From the NCBI RefSeq assembly GCF_024626525.1, contig NZ_JANJGU010000002.1, forward strand, positions 186,001 through 250,000: a stretch of 64,000 nt of DNA, written 5' to 3'. This DNA is from Lederbergia panacisoli. Lineage in GTDB: Bacteria > Bacillota > Bacilli > Bacillales > Bacillaceae_C. The position numbers were made by a program, and so were the translations under genes. Shown piece by piece: positions 32,517 to 43,002 of this stretch (position 1 is its first letter; each line of letters begins with the position of its first letter). The notes beneath the pieces were generated by a model that saw only the letters and a list, made by a program, of their open reading frames with translations, had not been told where the DNA came from and made no database searches.

Positions 32517-33878
32517 TTAACTGCTCTTTTTAAGTTTATGCACTGCCTCGATAAAAATATCACCGCGAACTTCAAATGTTCTATATTGATCCCAACTTGC
32601 ACATGCAGGCGAAAGCAAAACAACATCTCCGGTATTTGATATTTCATATGCGGCAGGTACTGCATCTTCTACATTGTTGACACGAAGAATTGTTTCTATT
32701 CCCGCCGCCGTCCCGGCTTTTTCAATTTTTTCTGCTGTTTCACCAAAAAGGATGAGTGCTTTTACACCATGTAAAGCAGGGATCAAATCCTCGAATGTAT
32801 TACCGCGATCAAGTCCGCCTGCTAGGAGTATAACCGGTTCTTCGAATGCGTTTAAGGCACTCGATGCAGCCAGTATATTCGTTGCCTTTGAATCATTATA
32901 AAATTTTCTTCCGTTGATTTCTTCAACAAACTGAGTTCTATGCTTAACACCTGTAAACGTAGTTAATACCTTGCATATAGACTCATTATCCACATCGAGA
33001 AGCTTAACCGCAGCTGTGGCGGATAAAATATTTTCTAAATTATGAGCACCGGGCAAAACGATCTCATCCAAGCTTATAATATCTTCTCCCTTAAAGTTAA
33101 GCATTCCGTTCCTAATTGAAGCACCTTCTTGTAAATAGTTCTTTGTTGAAAAAGGAATGATTTTTGCTTTCGTGAAGCTAATCAACTCCATCAGTTCCTT
33201 TTGATCAGCATTTACGATAACGTAATCAGTTTCAAGTTGATTTTTAGTAATGTTCATTTTAGCGCATGCATACTCATTCCAGCTCTCATGGTAGTCAAGA
33301 TGAGCCTCATATAAATTTGTAACAATGGCAATATGAGGCCTAAACGTATTAATTCCCATTAATTGAAAGGATGATAATTCAACGACCATCGTATTGTCGG
33401 GAGTCGCTTTCTGGGCAACTTCAGAAGCAACTGTACCAATATTTCCAGCGATTAAAGGATTACGACTTGCTTTGCCTAACATTTCATAAATTAAAGTCGT
33501 AGTCGTTGTTTTACCATTTGTCCCTGTAATCCCAATAATATCTGCTTCAGATATTTGATAAGCCAATTCAACTTCTGTCAAAATCGGTATTCCAAGTTCC
33601 ACTGCTCCTTGAACGAGTGGATTCGAATAAGGAATCCCAGGATTTTTCACGATTAGTTCAAATCCTTCATCAAGCAGTTCAACTGGATGGCTGCCGCAAA
33701 CAACCTTTATTCCCTGTTCAAGCAGCCCCTGAGCATCGGGATTCTCTTCGAAAGGTTTATAATCATTAACGGTCACAAAAGCTCCAAGTTGATGCAAAAG
33801 AGATGCAGCTACGACTCCACTTTTCGCAAGCCCTAATACAAGTACTTTTTTATAATGATAATCATTTACTGTTAACAT
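32517..33878 (-). CDS. murD: UDP-MurNAc-L-alanine:D-glutamate ligase
   Basis: MurD adds D-Glu to UDP-MurNAc-L-Ala. The 453-aa Mur ligase has three domains: N-terminal Rossmann (VLVLGLAKSGVVAASL), P-loop GITGTNGKTTTTTL and C-terminal domain (FYNDSKATN). Start ATG 33878; an upstream in-frame codon at 33896 lies inside mraY. SD GAGGTG is within the end of mraY. Confidence 0.97.
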   Translation of the reverse strand: MLTVNDYHYKKVLVLGLAKSGVVAASLLHQLGAFVTVNDYKPFEENPDAQGLLEQGIKVVCGSHPVELLDEGFELIVKNPGIPYSNPLVQGAVELGIPILTEVELAYQISEADIIGITGTNGKTTTTTLIYEMLGKASRNPLIAGNIGTVASEVAQKATPDNTMVVELSSFQLMGINTFRPHIAIVTNLYEAHLDYHESWNEYACAKMNITKNQLETDYVIVNADQKELMELISFTKAKIIPFSTKNYLQEGASIRNGMLNFKGEDIISLDEIVLPGAHNLENILSATAAVKLLDVDNESICKVLTTFTGVKHRTQFVEEINGRKFYNDSKATNILAASSALNAFEEPVILLAGGLDRGNTFEDLIPALHGVKALILFGETAEKIEKAGTAAGIETILRVNNVEDAVPAAYEISNTGDVVLLSPACASWDQYRTFEVRGDIFIEAVHKLKKSS

Positions 33879-33879
33879 G

Positions 33880-34854
33880 CTACATCCACACCTCAATATA
33901 TATTCCTAAAATTGAACAAAGAAGACCGACCGTCCAAAAAGTAACAACTACACGCCATTCAGACCAGCCAGATAATTCATAATGGTGATGCAAAGGGCTC
34001 ATTTTAAATATACGTTTACCAGTAGTTTTAAAGGAAGCTACTTGTAATATAACCGACAATGTCTCGATAACAAAAATTCCCCCGATGATAATAAGTATCA
34101 ATTCCATTTTTATTAAAATGGCAATTGCTGCTATAGCTCCACCAAGTGCAAGGGATCCTGTATCCCCCATAAAAACTTTTGCTGGATGAGCATTAAATAC
34201 AAGGAAGCCAAGAACAGCTCCAACAACTGCTACTGCAAATACAGATATATCATATTGCGACACGCTCCAAGCTAAAATAGCAAAAGCCCCAAATGCAATT
34301 GCAGCAGTACCCGACAACAAACCATCAAGTCCATCTGTTAAATTGACAGCATTTGAAAACCCAACAAGCCAGAAAATGACAAATAATGGATAAACCCAAC
34401 CTAGTTCTAATGAGAAATCAGTAAAAGGAATAGAAATTGATGTAGAGAAATCATTTATCTTTAAGACAATATAAAAAACGAGAGCTATAACTATTTGACC
34501 AAACAGTTTTTGCTTCGATGTCAATCCTAGATTTCTTTTTAGGGCGATTTTAATAAAATCATCTAGAAAACCGAGTAAACCGTATCCGAATAAAACGAAT
34601 AACAGCAAATAAATTTCCAAACTCGGCTCCGAGTATTTCCACGTCATGACGAGAGAGGTAATAATAACAGATATTACAATTAAAATACCACCCATTGTAG
34701 GCGTGCCACTCTTTTTTTGATGGGATTTAGGCCCTTCTATACGAATGCTTTGACCGAATTTTAACCTTCTAAGAAATGGGATAAAGAGGGGTGATAGTAA
34801 AACCGTAATCAGAAAACCCATTATAAGTGCAAATAATATAACCTTTTCCATCAT
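33880..34854 (-). CDS. mraY: Phospho-MurNAc-pentapeptide translocase
   Basis: MraY makes lipid I from UDP-MurNAc-pentapeptide and undecaprenyl phosphate. The 324-aa membrane protein has about ten segments and the catalytic motifs [22 protein letters not shown] and MSPLHHHYE. It overlaps the small Mur-domain gene upstream by ATGA; a second ATG at 34851 is an equal start choice. Confidence 0.97.
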   Translation of the reverse strand: MMEKVILFALIMGFLITVLLSPLFIPFLRRLKFGQSIRIEGPKSHQKKSGTPTMGGILIVISVIITSLVMTWKYSEPSLEIYLLLFVLFGYGLLGFLDDFIKIALKRNLGLTSKQKLFGQIVIALVFYIVLKINDFSTSISIPFTDFSLELGWVYPLFVIFWLVGFSNAVNLTDGLDGLLSGTAAIAFGAFAILAWSVSQYDISVFAVAVVGAVLGFLVFNAHPAKVFMGDTGSLALGGAIAAIAILIKMELILIIIGGIFVIETLSVILQVASFKTTGKRIFKMSPLHHHYELSGWSEWRVVVTFWTVGLLCSILGIYIEVWM

Positions 34855-35285
34855 TGACCCTCATTCCTCATTTCCTTACTAACTTCATTTTCCTTCAATA
34901 AACAATAAATCTCATAATAAATACTATCTTTTTGTAAATTTTGTTCAGAAAACATCATTATCGCTCTTTCTCCACATTTATTTAAAGTAATTTTTCCTGT
35001 ATATTTGCGGACTAGCTTTACCATTGCTTCAACTGAATCATCTACATATATAACAGGAAAATCGTTAGGTGTATAAGCAGGGATTGGAATGTTTCTGGGC
35101 CAAATTGTAGAAACAGCCCCATTTCCAATCGCTTTTAAAAGATTGCTATCCGTATTTGATGCTATAAACAATCCTTTTTCTTGTTCAATCGAGCTGTCAA
35201 AAGATAAGCTTCTATATATTAATGTACTTACTTTAACGCCTTTAGTATTGGGATAAAGCTTCACCACATCACGATACGTGAGCAT
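34851..35285 (-). CDS. Stand-alone Mur-ligase N-terminal-domain-like protein
   Basis: A 144-aa protein in the slot between murE and mraY that murF fills in many Firmicutes. Residues ~15-95 follow the Mur-ligase N-domain pattern: [12 protein letters not shown] (sR..), EKGLFIA (GdlFia), [11 protein letters not shown] (Ai.nGA..) and [20 protein letters not shown] (PvI.VdDt..Am..l). There is no P-loop, ATPase or C-terminal ligase domain, so it cannot be a ligase. It opens with SD AAGGAG in the end of murE and overlaps mraY by 4 nt, so the frame is maintained. Either a decayed MurF remnant or a retained binding domain with a new job. Confidence 0.8.
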   Translation of the reverse strand: MLTYRDVVKLYPNTKGVKVSTLIYRSLSFDSSIEQEKGLFIASNTDSNLLKAIGNGAVSTIWPRNIPIPAYTPNDFPVIYVDDSVEAMVKLVRKYTGKITLNKCGERAIMMFSEQNLQKDSIYYEIYCLLKENEVSKEMRNEGQ

Positions 35286-35289
35286 GCAA

Positions 35290-36741
35290 TTATCGCTCCT
35301 TTATTGCCTTTAATGCGATAATCCGATCATCAAAATCAAATACTTGATCACCAATAATTTGATATGTTTCATGTCCTTTTCCAGCGATTAATACGACATC
35401 GCCATTACTTGCTGTTTCAATAGCCGCCTTAATGGCTTCCGCACGATCTGGAATCATTAGATAATTTCCTACCGCTCCTGTTTCCATATCATTTAAAATC
35501 GCTAACGGATCTTCACTCCTTGGGTTATCAGAAGTGAAAATTGGATCAGTTGAATACTTACAGGCAATATTAGCCATCAACTGACGCTTGGAAGGATCTC
35601 TATCTCCTCCACAGCCTACGATTGCAAATATTCGCTTATTAGCAAATTGTTGGATTGTCTTTAGTACATTTTCGAGAGCTTCAGGTGTATGCGCATAATC
35701 TACGATGACTGAAAAATCTTGCCCGCCGTTTACTGATTCAAATCTTCCTGGTACTCCAGTTGCCTTTTCAATCGCTTGAACGATAAGATCTAGAGGAATA
35801 TTCGATGCGTATGCAGCTGCAATAGAAGCAAGCGCATTATATATATTAAACCTACCCATTAATTTAAGGGTAACTTTCTTTTCCCCTTCAGGCGTGTGAA
35901 GGGAAAAGCTAGTACCGCCATTTTCAAGAATAATATTACTTGCCATAAAATCTGACGGTGAATCTATCCCATATGTTACAATATGAGCCGATGTTTCGAC
36001 TATAAATTTCTTGCTGGCTTCATCATCTGCATTTAATACAGCAAACTTTTTATTTTTATCATAGGAGTTTCCAAGTTTAGAAAATAAAAGGCTCTTTGCA
36101 AGTCTATACTCTTCCATAGTATGGTGATAATCAAGATGATCCTGTGATAAGTTTGTAAAAATAGCTACATCATAGTCGCAGCCATTCACTCTTCCTTGCA
36201 CTAAAGCATGGGACGATACCTCCATAATAGCAGTATCAACCTTTTCATTAACCATGTTATGAAAAACAGATTGAAGGACAAGACTATCAGGAGTCGTATT
36301 CTTTGTTTCGATTGTCTTATCTCCTATTTTCATATAAATAGTTCCAATTAATCCAGTAACTTTCTTATATTCCCGGAATATAGATTCAATTAAATGGCTG
36401 GTCGTAGTCTTTCCATTTGTACCGGTAATACCAATCAAATGTAACTGTTTGGTTGGGTGCCCATAAAAAGCATCTGCCAGTATTGCCATTGCTCTTTTAG
36501 TATCTTTTACAACAATGACTGGAACATTTAAATCCAAGTTTCTTTCGGACAATATTGCTGCAGCCCCGTTTTCAACGGCTTCCTTTGCAAAAGTATGCCC
36601 ATCAAACACATGGCCAGTTATACAAATAAATAAACATCCGGGGGTCACTTTTCTATTATTGTTCACAATACTAGTGATTTCGGGATTATCATCCGGCATC
36701 TTTATAAATGGAATGGATTGTAAAAGTGTATGTAATCTCAA
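35290..36741 (-). CDS. murE: UDP-MurNAc-tripeptide synthetase (meso-DAP adding)
   Basis: The 483-aa Mur ligase adds meso-diaminopimelate. The P-loop is GITGTNGKTTTSH, the carbamylated-lysine region follows, and the DAP-selective motif DNPR is present (FTSDNPRSEDP). Start is TTG with AAAGGA upstream. It follows spoVD after a 172-bp gap and leads into the Mur N-domain orphan. Confidence 0.97.
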   Translation of the reverse strand: MRLHTLLQSIPFIKMPDDNPEITSIVNNNRKVTPGCLFICITGHVFDGHTFAKEAVENGAAAILSERNLDLNVPVIVVKDTKRAMAILADAFYGHPTKQLHLIGITGTNGKTTTSHLIESIFREYKKVTGLIGTIYMKIGDKTIETKNTTPDSLVLQSVFHNMVNEKVDTAIMEVSSHALVQGRVNGCDYDVAIFTNLSQDHLDYHHTMEEYRLAKSLLFSKLGNSYDKNKKFAVLNADDEASKKFIVETSAHIVTYGIDSPSDFMASNIILENGGTSFSLHTPEGEKKVTLKLMGRFNIYNALASIAAAYASNIPLDLIVQAIEKATGVPGRFESVNGGQDFSVIVDYAHTPEALENVLKTIQQFANKRIFAIVGCGGDRDPSKRQLMANIACKYSTDPIFTSDNPRSEDPLAILNDMETGAVGNYLMIPDRAEAIKAAIETASNGDVVLIAGKGHETYQIIGDQVFDFDDRIIALKAIKER

Positions 36742-36876
36742 TTTATTCAGTCCTTTCGGGCACCTCTCTAAAGAGATGACAAGTTTACTTCAATAAAAGC
36801 ATTCTTTTCTATTCTACAAAATTATTGTAAATGAAGCCATCATCGTTTATAAATTTTTTATAAATATATTCATACA

Positions 36877-36908
36877 ATAGGCGGCCATGAGAGTCTCATG
36901 CCGCCTGC
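36877..36908 (-). terminator. Hairpin after spoVD
   Basis: AGGCGGC-ATGAGA/TCTCAT-GCCGCCT stem directly after spoVD, without a U run. It may attenuate or protect a 3' end rather than terminate. Confidence 0.45.
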
Positions 36909-36913
36909 GGAAG

Positions 36914-38827
36914 CTATTTCATGTATATCCTTATAACAGAACCTTCTTCCACCTTAACACCCGGCTCTGGAACTTGTTGAACTACTTCTGATCCTTCGCC
37001 ACTTGTTTTAAGCTTTAAGTTAAACATTTGCTGTTGAATATCTTTAATCGTCATTCCTTTTAAATCTGGTACTTCCACCATAACGGGATCTGTCCATTTC
37101 TTTTCTTTTTCAATTTGATTTTTTCTCGGCTTAACCCCCATTGCCCTTAAAGAATCCTCCATAATTTTACCAACAATAGGCGCTGCAACGGTTCCTCCAA
37201 ATTGAACGATTCCCTTTGGATTATCGACTGCTGTATATACGACGATTTGTGGGTCATCTGCTGGGGCAAAACCTATAAATGATACGATATGATTATTTTC
37301 CAAATATCTTCCATCCTTCGCCTTCTGTGCAGTCCCCGTTTTTCCTCCTACACGATATGAATCAATAAATGCATTTCCCCCAGTTCCCTGGGCTACGACA
37401 CTCTCGAGAGCGTGGCGGATTTCCTTTGAAGTTGATTCAGATATAACCCTCCGTTTTGCCACTGGAGTCTTCCTCATAGCAACTTCCCCAGTAATCGGAT
37501 CGATTAATTCTTTTGCAATATAAGGCTGATATAATATACCACCATTCACTGCCGCTGCCACAGCAGCAACTTGTTGAATCGGAGTGACGGAAACACCTTG
37601 GCCAAATGCAGTTGTTGCTTGTTCAACAGGACCTACCTGATCCATTTTAAAAAGAATTCCTGTCCCTTCGCCCGCAAGATCAATTCCTGTTTTTTGTCCA
37701 AATCCAAAATCCTTAATATATTTGAATAACTTTTCTTTACCAAGTCGATCTCCGAGTTCAACAAAACCCGGGTTACAGGAGTTTTCAACGACCTCTAGAA
37801 ACGATTGGCTTCCATGCCCACCTCTTTTCCAGCATTTTAATGTAGCTCCCCCGACTCTTACCGATCCAGGATCATGGAAATGATCATGTTCAAGATCAAC
37901 TTTCCCTTCTTCTAGTGCAGCCGCCAGTGTAATAATCTTAAATGTAGATCCAGGCTCATATGTGCTCCAAATCGGTAGATTACGATTATATACTTCTTGT
38001 GGAACCTCTCTAAAATCTGCTGGATTAAAAGATGGTCTACTTGACATTGCTAATATCTCACCATTTTTTGGATTCATGGCAATCGTAACAATACCATCTG
38101 GATTATATAAAGCTTCAGCATTATCTAGTTCTCGTTCAACAATTGATTCAATTTTTGTGTCTATTGTCAATTTCAGATCATATCCATCAATTGGTGGATC
38201 ATACTCATCCGACATATCAGGCATTCTTCTACCTTTTGCATCTGAGAAAAATTGTACTGAGCCTTTCTTTCCACTCAATTCTTTATCGTAGTATAGCTCA
38301 AGCCCCATCAATCCTTGATTATCAATCCCCGTAAATCCAAGAACGTGTGAAAGGTAACGGCCAAATGGATAATGACGTTTCGAATCCTCTGCAATATAAA
38401 CACCTTTTAAGTTTAATTCTCGTACTTCCATTGCCTTTTCAAAGGTGATTTTTCTACCTTCACGTATTCTTTCGATCGATGAATTTTTTACCATTTGTTT
38501 ATAAAGCTTTTCTTTAGACATATTTAATGTAGCTGCAAGTTTTTCCGCAGCCACAGCAGGATCTTCAATCTGCCTAGGGATCACAAAGACAGTTGGAGCA
38601 CTTTGATTGGTTGCAATTGGAACTCCATTCCGGTCAACGATTTTTCCGCGCTCTGGTTCAAAAGGAATATTTCTGCTCCAAGAATCCCTTGCACGCTCGG
38701 TTAATACATTACTCATCCCAAACTGAACATATCCTAATCTTACATCTATGATAAAGAAGATGAACAAACCTGCTGCTAGAATGAACGACAGTCTTTTTCT
38801 TACTGTAACCGTTGAAACACGCTTCAA
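36914..38827 (-). CDS. spoVD: Stage V sporulation protein D (class B PBP)
   Basis: Transpeptidase for spore cortex peptidoglycan, partner of SpoVE. The 637-aa protein has one membrane segment (~12-30), the PBP dimerisation domain (~55-205), transpeptidase motifs STFK, SCN and KTGT, and a single C-terminal PASTA domain (~580-637). Start is TTG behind GGGGG. A CATAAGCT word at 38861-38868 resembles a sigma-E -10, matching the known regulation. Confidence 0.96.
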   Translation of the reverse strand: MKRVSTVTVRKRLSFILAAGLFIFFIIDVRLGYVQFGMSNVLTERARDSWSRNIPFEPERGKIVDRNGVPIATNQSAPTVFVIPRQIEDPAVAAEKLAATLNMSKEKLYKQMVKNSSIERIREGRKITFEKAMEVRELNLKGVYIAEDSKRHYPFGRYLSHVLGFTGIDNQGLMGLELYYDKELSGKKGSVQFFSDAKGRRMPDMSDEYDPPIDGYDLKLTIDTKIESIVERELDNAEALYNPDGIVTIAMNPKNGEILAMSSRPSFNPADFREVPQEVYNRNLPIWSTYEPGSTFKIITLAAALEEGKVDLEHDHFHDPGSVRVGGATLKCWKRGGHGSQSFLEVVENSCNPGFVELGDRLGKEKLFKYIKDFGFGQKTGIDLAGEGTGILFKMDQVGPVEQATTAFGQGVSVTPIQQVAAVAAAVNGGILYQPYIAKELIDPITGEVAMRKTPVAKRRVISESTSKEIRHALESVVAQGTGGNAFIDSYRVGGKTGTAQKAKDGRYLENNHIVSFIGFAPADDPQIVVYTAVDNPKGIVQFGGTVAAPIVGKIMEDSLRAMGVKPRKNQIEKEKKWTDPVMVEVPDLKGMTIKDIQQQMFNLKLKTSGEGSEVVQQVPEPGVKVEEGSVIRIYMK

Positions 38828-38860
38828 AAAAAGGACCCCCTCATTTTCTGGCTCGTTTAA

Positions 38861-38868
38861 GCTTATGC
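38861..38868 (-). promoter_or_regulatory. Possible sigma-E -10 for spoVD
   Basis: CATAAGCT against the sigma-E consensus CATACAnT; the -35 is not clear. Supported mainly by the known sigma-E control of spoVD. Confidence 0.35.
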
Positions 38869-38892
38869 CTTGTCCTCCTTAAGTAGAACGAA

Positions 38893-38917
38893 GAAAAGCA
38901 GCGGCTAATGCCGCTGC
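38893..38917 (-). terminator. Terminator of pbpB
   Basis: GCAGCGGC/GCCGCTGC stem with an ATTA loop, then TTTTC, immediately after the pbpB stop codon. It separates vegetative mraZ-rsmH-ftsL-pbpB from spoVD. Confidence 0.85.
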
Positions 38918-41143
38918 TTAATCTAATGGTTCATCTTCATCTTCTTTATTTTTTTTAGCTTTTTCCCGTTCAATTTTTTGCTTAGGAGTTTCAAAGTTTA
39001 CGACAAGATGATCACCTTCTCTAATTGGTGTATCAGCTTTGATATTTTGTTTTGCAGCAAAACCGTCCCCAACTATATTCACGTTTAAATCAGCTAATTG
39101 TGCGACGTTTAGTACATCACGTTTCGACCATCCAGACATATTCGGCAACGTGAGATTGCCATTCGTTTTAAGGACGATTTTTTCTCCTTCAATTAGAGAA
39201 ACTCCTGCTTTTGGAGATTGGCCAATTATCTTTTCACCATTTCCTAAAATAATCGGAACTAATGCATTTTCCTTTAAATAATCAACCGTTTCATTTACTT
39301 TCATTTTTGAAAAATCAGGGAGGCTAGCAATTTTAGTATCTGGTATTTCCTCAGGTTGAATATTCAAATACTGTAAACTGCTTTTCATGACAGTATTAAA
39401 AATCATTGAAACGGGAACACTTCCATTTTCCGGATAACCATTCTCATCTTCTTTTAAATTAGGTTGTACAATGGCAACATACATAATTAAATTCGGATTA
39501 TCAGCGGGAGCCATACCGAGAAAGGAGAAAATATAATCGTTATGCCCATATAAATAGCCGCCTTTAGGATCAGGAATTTGGGCAGTTCCCGTTTTACCAG
39601 CTACTTTATAGCCTTCGATTTTATACCTCGCTCCCGTTCCGTGTTCAGAAGTAAGAACAGTTTCCAATATGTTTCGTACTTCCTTCGCAGTTTTTTTACT
39701 TATTGGCTGCCCCGCCACTTCAGGCTTTGTCTCCTTCACTGTACCATCGTTAGGATCAACTATTTTTTCGACTACATAAGGTTTCATCATTTTCCCATTA
39801 TTAGCAACTGCTGTCATCGCTTGTACCATTTGCATAGCTGTTACAGTTGTTCCTTGCCCAAAGACACTCGTTACCTTTTCTATTGGCCAATCATATAAGA
39901 TTTTCCCTGAGACCTCGTTAGGGAGATCGATTCCTGTAGGAGTGCCAAATTTAAACTTATCCATATATTCTCGCCAAGCTTTAGTTCCCATCTTTTCAAG
40001 CAAATAAGCAAATCCTACGTTTGATGAGCGCTGCACCCCTTCAAGGTAGGTAATACGTCCCCAACCCTGCCCGTAATTATGGTCCCTAATAGGTTTACTT
40101 TTGTTGTCCACACGGTATTCACCTGAAGGAAATGTATCATTTGGGTTAAATGACTTCTCCTCAATCGCTGCAGCTAATGAAAATATTTTCATCGTTGATC
40201 CCGGTTCATACGAAGTTTCAATAATCTCGTTATGCCATGATTTGTCAATCCCTACCCTAGTTGCAGGATGATATGTCGGTCTCTGTCCCATTGCAAGGAT
40301 TTTTCCAGTTTTCGGATCTGCTACAACAGCCATAATTTTTTTTGGCTGGTATTGCTCATCTACCTTATTCATTGCATCTTCAAGGAAAGTTTGAATTTTT
40401 TTATCAAGTGTTAAATATATTTCATGCCCATTAACAGGTTCCACAACATGCTTACGTGAATTTGGCAAGATGTAATTCCAAATATCTCCCTCATATTGAA
40501 TAGAGCCGTCTTTGCCCTTCAATAATTCATCGTAGCTATTTTCGAGACCTGTCTTTCCAACAATTTCAGATGTCTTATCTTTTTTATTTATTTCTTTTTG
40601 AGCATAACCAATCAAATGGGAAGAGAAGATTCCATTTGGATAAAATCGTTTAGATTCTTTTAAGAAAGAAATCCCAGGCAATTTAAGATTTTCGACTTTT
40701 TTCTTAACAGTAAGGGACAAATCTTTTCCCGCATTTCCGAACTCTACTTGTTTTCTTTCTTCTATCGTAAGTCTCTCGTAAATCTCCTGTTCGCTCATAT
40801 CAATTTCTTCAGCAAGCTTTGTGGCCGTCATTTGCGGATCTACGACATGCCTTGGGTGTTCAGGATCCATCGTTAAATCCTTATCAAGGATAGCGACCAA
40901 TGTATATGATGCAGAATCTTCCGCAATAACCTCACCAGTATGGTCGTAGATCGCTCCCCTTTTTGCAGGAATCTTTTCTTGGCGCAAATATAGTTGGGCG
41001 GCTTTTGCTGAAAGTACCTTTCCTTCCGCTTCGCCCGTATACTGAATGGTAACAAATCTGACAATCAAGACAAAAAAGAGCAGGCTAAAGAAAATAAAGA
41101 AAAAAGCTGCTCCTATGTTCATATTCTTTTTTGTATTTTTCAT
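38918..41143 (-). CDS. pbpB: Penicillin-binding protein 2B (septal transpeptidase)
   Basis: Essential class B PBP for septal peptidoglycan, in the divisome with FtsL and DivIB. The 741-aa protein has a membrane segment (~10-30), dimerisation domain, transpeptidase motifs STMK, SSN and KTGT, and two C-terminal PASTA domains (~600-715) ending in an acidic Lys/Glu/Asp tail. The ATG overlaps the ftsL stop (ATGA). Confidence 0.97.
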   Translation of the reverse strand: MKNTKKNMNIGAAFFFIFFSLLFFVLIVRFVTIQYTGEAEGKVLSAKAAQLYLRQEKIPAKRGAIYDHTGEVIAEDSASYTLVAILDKDLTMDPEHPRHVVDPQMTATKLAEEIDMSEQEIYERLTIEERKQVEFGNAGKDLSLTVKKKVENLKLPGISFLKESKRFYPNGIFSSHLIGYAQKEINKKDKTSEIVGKTGLENSYDELLKGKDGSIQYEGDIWNYILPNSRKHVVEPVNGHEIYLTLDKKIQTFLEDAMNKVDEQYQPKKIMAVVADPKTGKILAMGQRPTYHPATRVGIDKSWHNEIIETSYEPGSTMKIFSLAAAIEEKSFNPNDTFPSGEYRVDNKSKPIRDHNYGQGWGRITYLEGVQRSSNVGFAYLLEKMGTKAWREYMDKFKFGTPTGIDLPNEVSGKILYDWPIEKVTSVFGQGTTVTAMQMVQAMTAVANNGKMMKPYVVEKIVDPNDGTVKETKPEVAGQPISKKTAKEVRNILETVLTSEHGTGARYKIEGYKVAGKTGTAQIPDPKGGYLYGHNDYIFSFLGMAPADNPNLIMYVAIVQPNLKEDENGYPENGSVPVSMIFNTVMKSSLQYLNIQPEEIPDTKIASLPDFSKMKVNETVDYLKENALVPIILGNGEKIIGQSPKAGVSLIEGEKIVLKTNGNLTLPNMSGWSKRDVLNVAQLADLNVNIVGDGFAAKQNIKADTPIREGDHLVVNFETPKQKIEREKAKKNKEDEDEPLD

Positions 41144-41502
41144 TTTTTCTCAACAACCCTGACGTTATTCTCATCCAAATCTAATCCTGATTTTCTCGCT
41201 ATTTTCATTACTCTTTCATTACTGCTTAATTCTTTTACTTGTGATTCCAAATCACCATTTACTTTTTGTTGCTCAAAAATGGCAGATTTCACATCTTCGA
41301 TATTTTTATTCACTTCATATATTTTCGATTGAGCGGAAATAATTTGAACGGCCATTATACAAACGAAAGCAACGAGCAGCATCGCTAAAAATTTTTCTCC
41401 GGGAGTTATTTTCGCGTGACGTCTAATGGTCTTAACTTGAACTTGGGTTTGTTGCCCAGTTTCAATATGTTGTTGATATTGTTTCCGTGCTAAATTACTC
41501 AA
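41140..41502 (-). CDS. ftsL: Cell division protein FtsL
   Basis: A 120-aa bitopic protein with a basic cytoplasmic N-terminus, one membrane segment (~35-58) and a leucine-zipper-like coiled coil (~60-115). Works with DivIC and DivIB to activate PBP2B. Start TTG with GGGGGAAG upstream. Confidence 0.93.
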   Translation of the reverse strand: MSNLARKQYQQHIETGQQTQVQVKTIRRHAKITPGEKFLAMLLVAFVCIMAVQIISAQSKIYEVNKNIEDVKSAIFEQQKVNGDLESQVKELSSNERVMKIARKSGLDLDENNVRVVEKK

Positions 41503-41538
41503 AATGTCTTCCCCCTACATCAAATTGCCAAAATGGGT

Positions 41539-42471
41539 TTATGTTTTTTCTGCAATTCTTAATTTTGCTGAACGTGACCGATTGTTCTCACTTAATTCCT
41601 GCTCAGAAGGAATGATTGGTTTTCGATTAATAAGCTTCAACTTGGGTTCATAGCCTTCGGGTATGACAGGCATTCCAGGAGGCAATTTGGGTCCTGCGCT
41701 CGCTTCTTTAAACACAGTTTTACAAATTCGATCTTCTAATGAATGAAAAGTAATGACACTAATTCTTCCTGAAGGGTTAAGCAAATCAATCGCTTGGTTT
41801 AACGAACTTTCAAATGCGTGCAGTTCATCATTCACTGCGATACGAATTGCTTGAAAAATCCGCTTGGCGGGATGTCCACCTTTTCTTCTTGCTGGTGCCG
41901 GAATTCCTTCTTTAATTAATTCTACTAATTCACCTGTCGTTTCGATCGGCGCCTTTTCCCTTGCTGCTTCAATTTTCCGAGCAATTTGCTTTGAAAATTT
42001 TTCTTCGCCATAATGGAAAAAAATCCGAACCATATCCTCGTAAGACCACTCGTTAATAACATCATAGGCTGAAACTTCTCCTTGAAGATCCATCCTCATA
42101 TCAAGTGGTGCATTGTGGTGGTAACTGAATCCTCTCTCCGGGGTATCCAGTTGTGGGGAAGAAACTCCCAAATCATATAATATCCCGTCCACTTTATGTA
42201 AACCAAGGCTGTTTATTTTTTCTTCTATATATTTAAAATTACTTTTTACAAAAATCAAGTTGTTTTCGTATTTCGAAAGTTTTTCCTTAGCATGTGCGAT
42301 AGCTGTCTCATCTTGATCAAAGGCAATTAATCTGCCTTCACTGGATAGTTTGGAAAGGATTAGTTCAGAGTGACCCCCACCCCCGAGTGTACAGTCCACA
42401 TAAATTCCATCAGGATGAATATTCAAGCCTTCGACAGTTTCCTTCAATAGCACGGTAGTATGATTAAACAT
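41539..42471 (-). CDS. rsmH: 16S rRNA m4C1402 methyltransferase
   Basis: RsmH (MraW) methylates N4 of C1402 in the 30S decoding centre. The 310-aa protein has the SAM motif [14 protein letters not shown] and the NLRVNDEL-like region [13 protein letters not shown]. It lies 27 bp after mraZ. Confidence 0.97.
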   Translation of the reverse strand: MFNHTTVLLKETVEGLNIHPDGIYVDCTLGGGGHSELILSKLSSEGRLIAFDQDETAIAHAKEKLSKYENNLIFVKSNFKYIEEKINSLGLHKVDGILYDLGVSSPQLDTPERGFSYHHNAPLDMRMDLQGEVSAYDVINEWSYEDMVRIFFHYGEEKFSKQIARKIEAAREKAPIETTGELVELIKEGIPAPARRKGGHPAKRIFQAIRIAVNDELHAFESSLNQAIDLLNPSGRISVITFHSLEDRICKTVFKEASAGPKLPPGMPVIPEGYEPKLKLINRKPIIPSEQELSENNRSRSAKLRIAEKT

Positions 42472-42498
42472 TAGATGTCACCTTTCTGCACCAATCGA

Positions 42499-42930
42499 CT
42501 AAATGTCAAAATCAATCATATTCTCTGCGATTTCAGCAAAAGATTCTTCTGATTTTGCAAAATAGTCTTCCCAAATATCCTTGCTCCAAATCTCTATTCT
42601 GTTCGATACCCCTAAAATCACGCATTCTTTTATTAGTTTAGCATAGCCAAGTAGTGGAGTTGGCAAATTTATTCTGCCTTGTTTATCCAATTCGCATTCA
42701 ACGGCACCTGAGAAAAAAAATCTCGTAAATGCTCTAGCATCTTTCTTAGTCATGGGGAGAGTTTTTAATTTTTCTTCCAAAAGTCGCCATTCTTCGAGTG
42801 GATAACCAAACAAACATTGATCTAATCCGCGAGTAATGACAAAATTCTCACCAAGATGTTCACGAAATTTAGCCGGGACGATTAAACGGCCCTTCGTATC
42901 AATGTTATGTTGATATTCTCCCATGAACAT
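42499..42930 (-). CDS. mraZ: Transcriptional regulator MraZ
   Basis: MraZ is an AbrB-fold DNA-binding protein that represses its own dcw operon in bacteria studied. At 143 aa it equals B. subtilis MraZ. It has two repeats of the SpoVT/AbrB fold with the signatures [14 protein letters not shown] and DKQGRINLP. Start is ATG 42930; the frame is open upstream to 42975 through the promoter region. Confidence 0.96.
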   Translation of the reverse strand: MFMGEYQHNIDTKGRLIVPAKFREHLGENFVITRGLDQCLFGYPLEEWRLLEEKLKTLPMTKKDARAFTRFFFSGAVECELDKQGRINLPTPLLGYAKLIKECVILGVSNRIEIWSKDIWEDYFAKSEESFAEIAENMIDFDI

Positions 42931-42960
42931 AGTCTTGCCCCCACTTTCTAATTTTACTGT

Positions 42961-42985
42961 ACCACATCCCCCCACTTTCTACCAC
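42961..42985 (-). promoter_or_regulatory. MraZ operator boxes
   Basis: Three GTGGK boxes on the minus strand at exactly 10-bp spacing: GTGGT 42981-42985, GTGGG 42971-42975, GTGGT 42961-42965. This matches the direct-repeat operator described for MraZ. A TACAGTAAAAT stretch just downstream may be the -10. Confidence 0.75.
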
Positions 42986-43002
42986 CATTTTTTAATCTGA
43001 AT

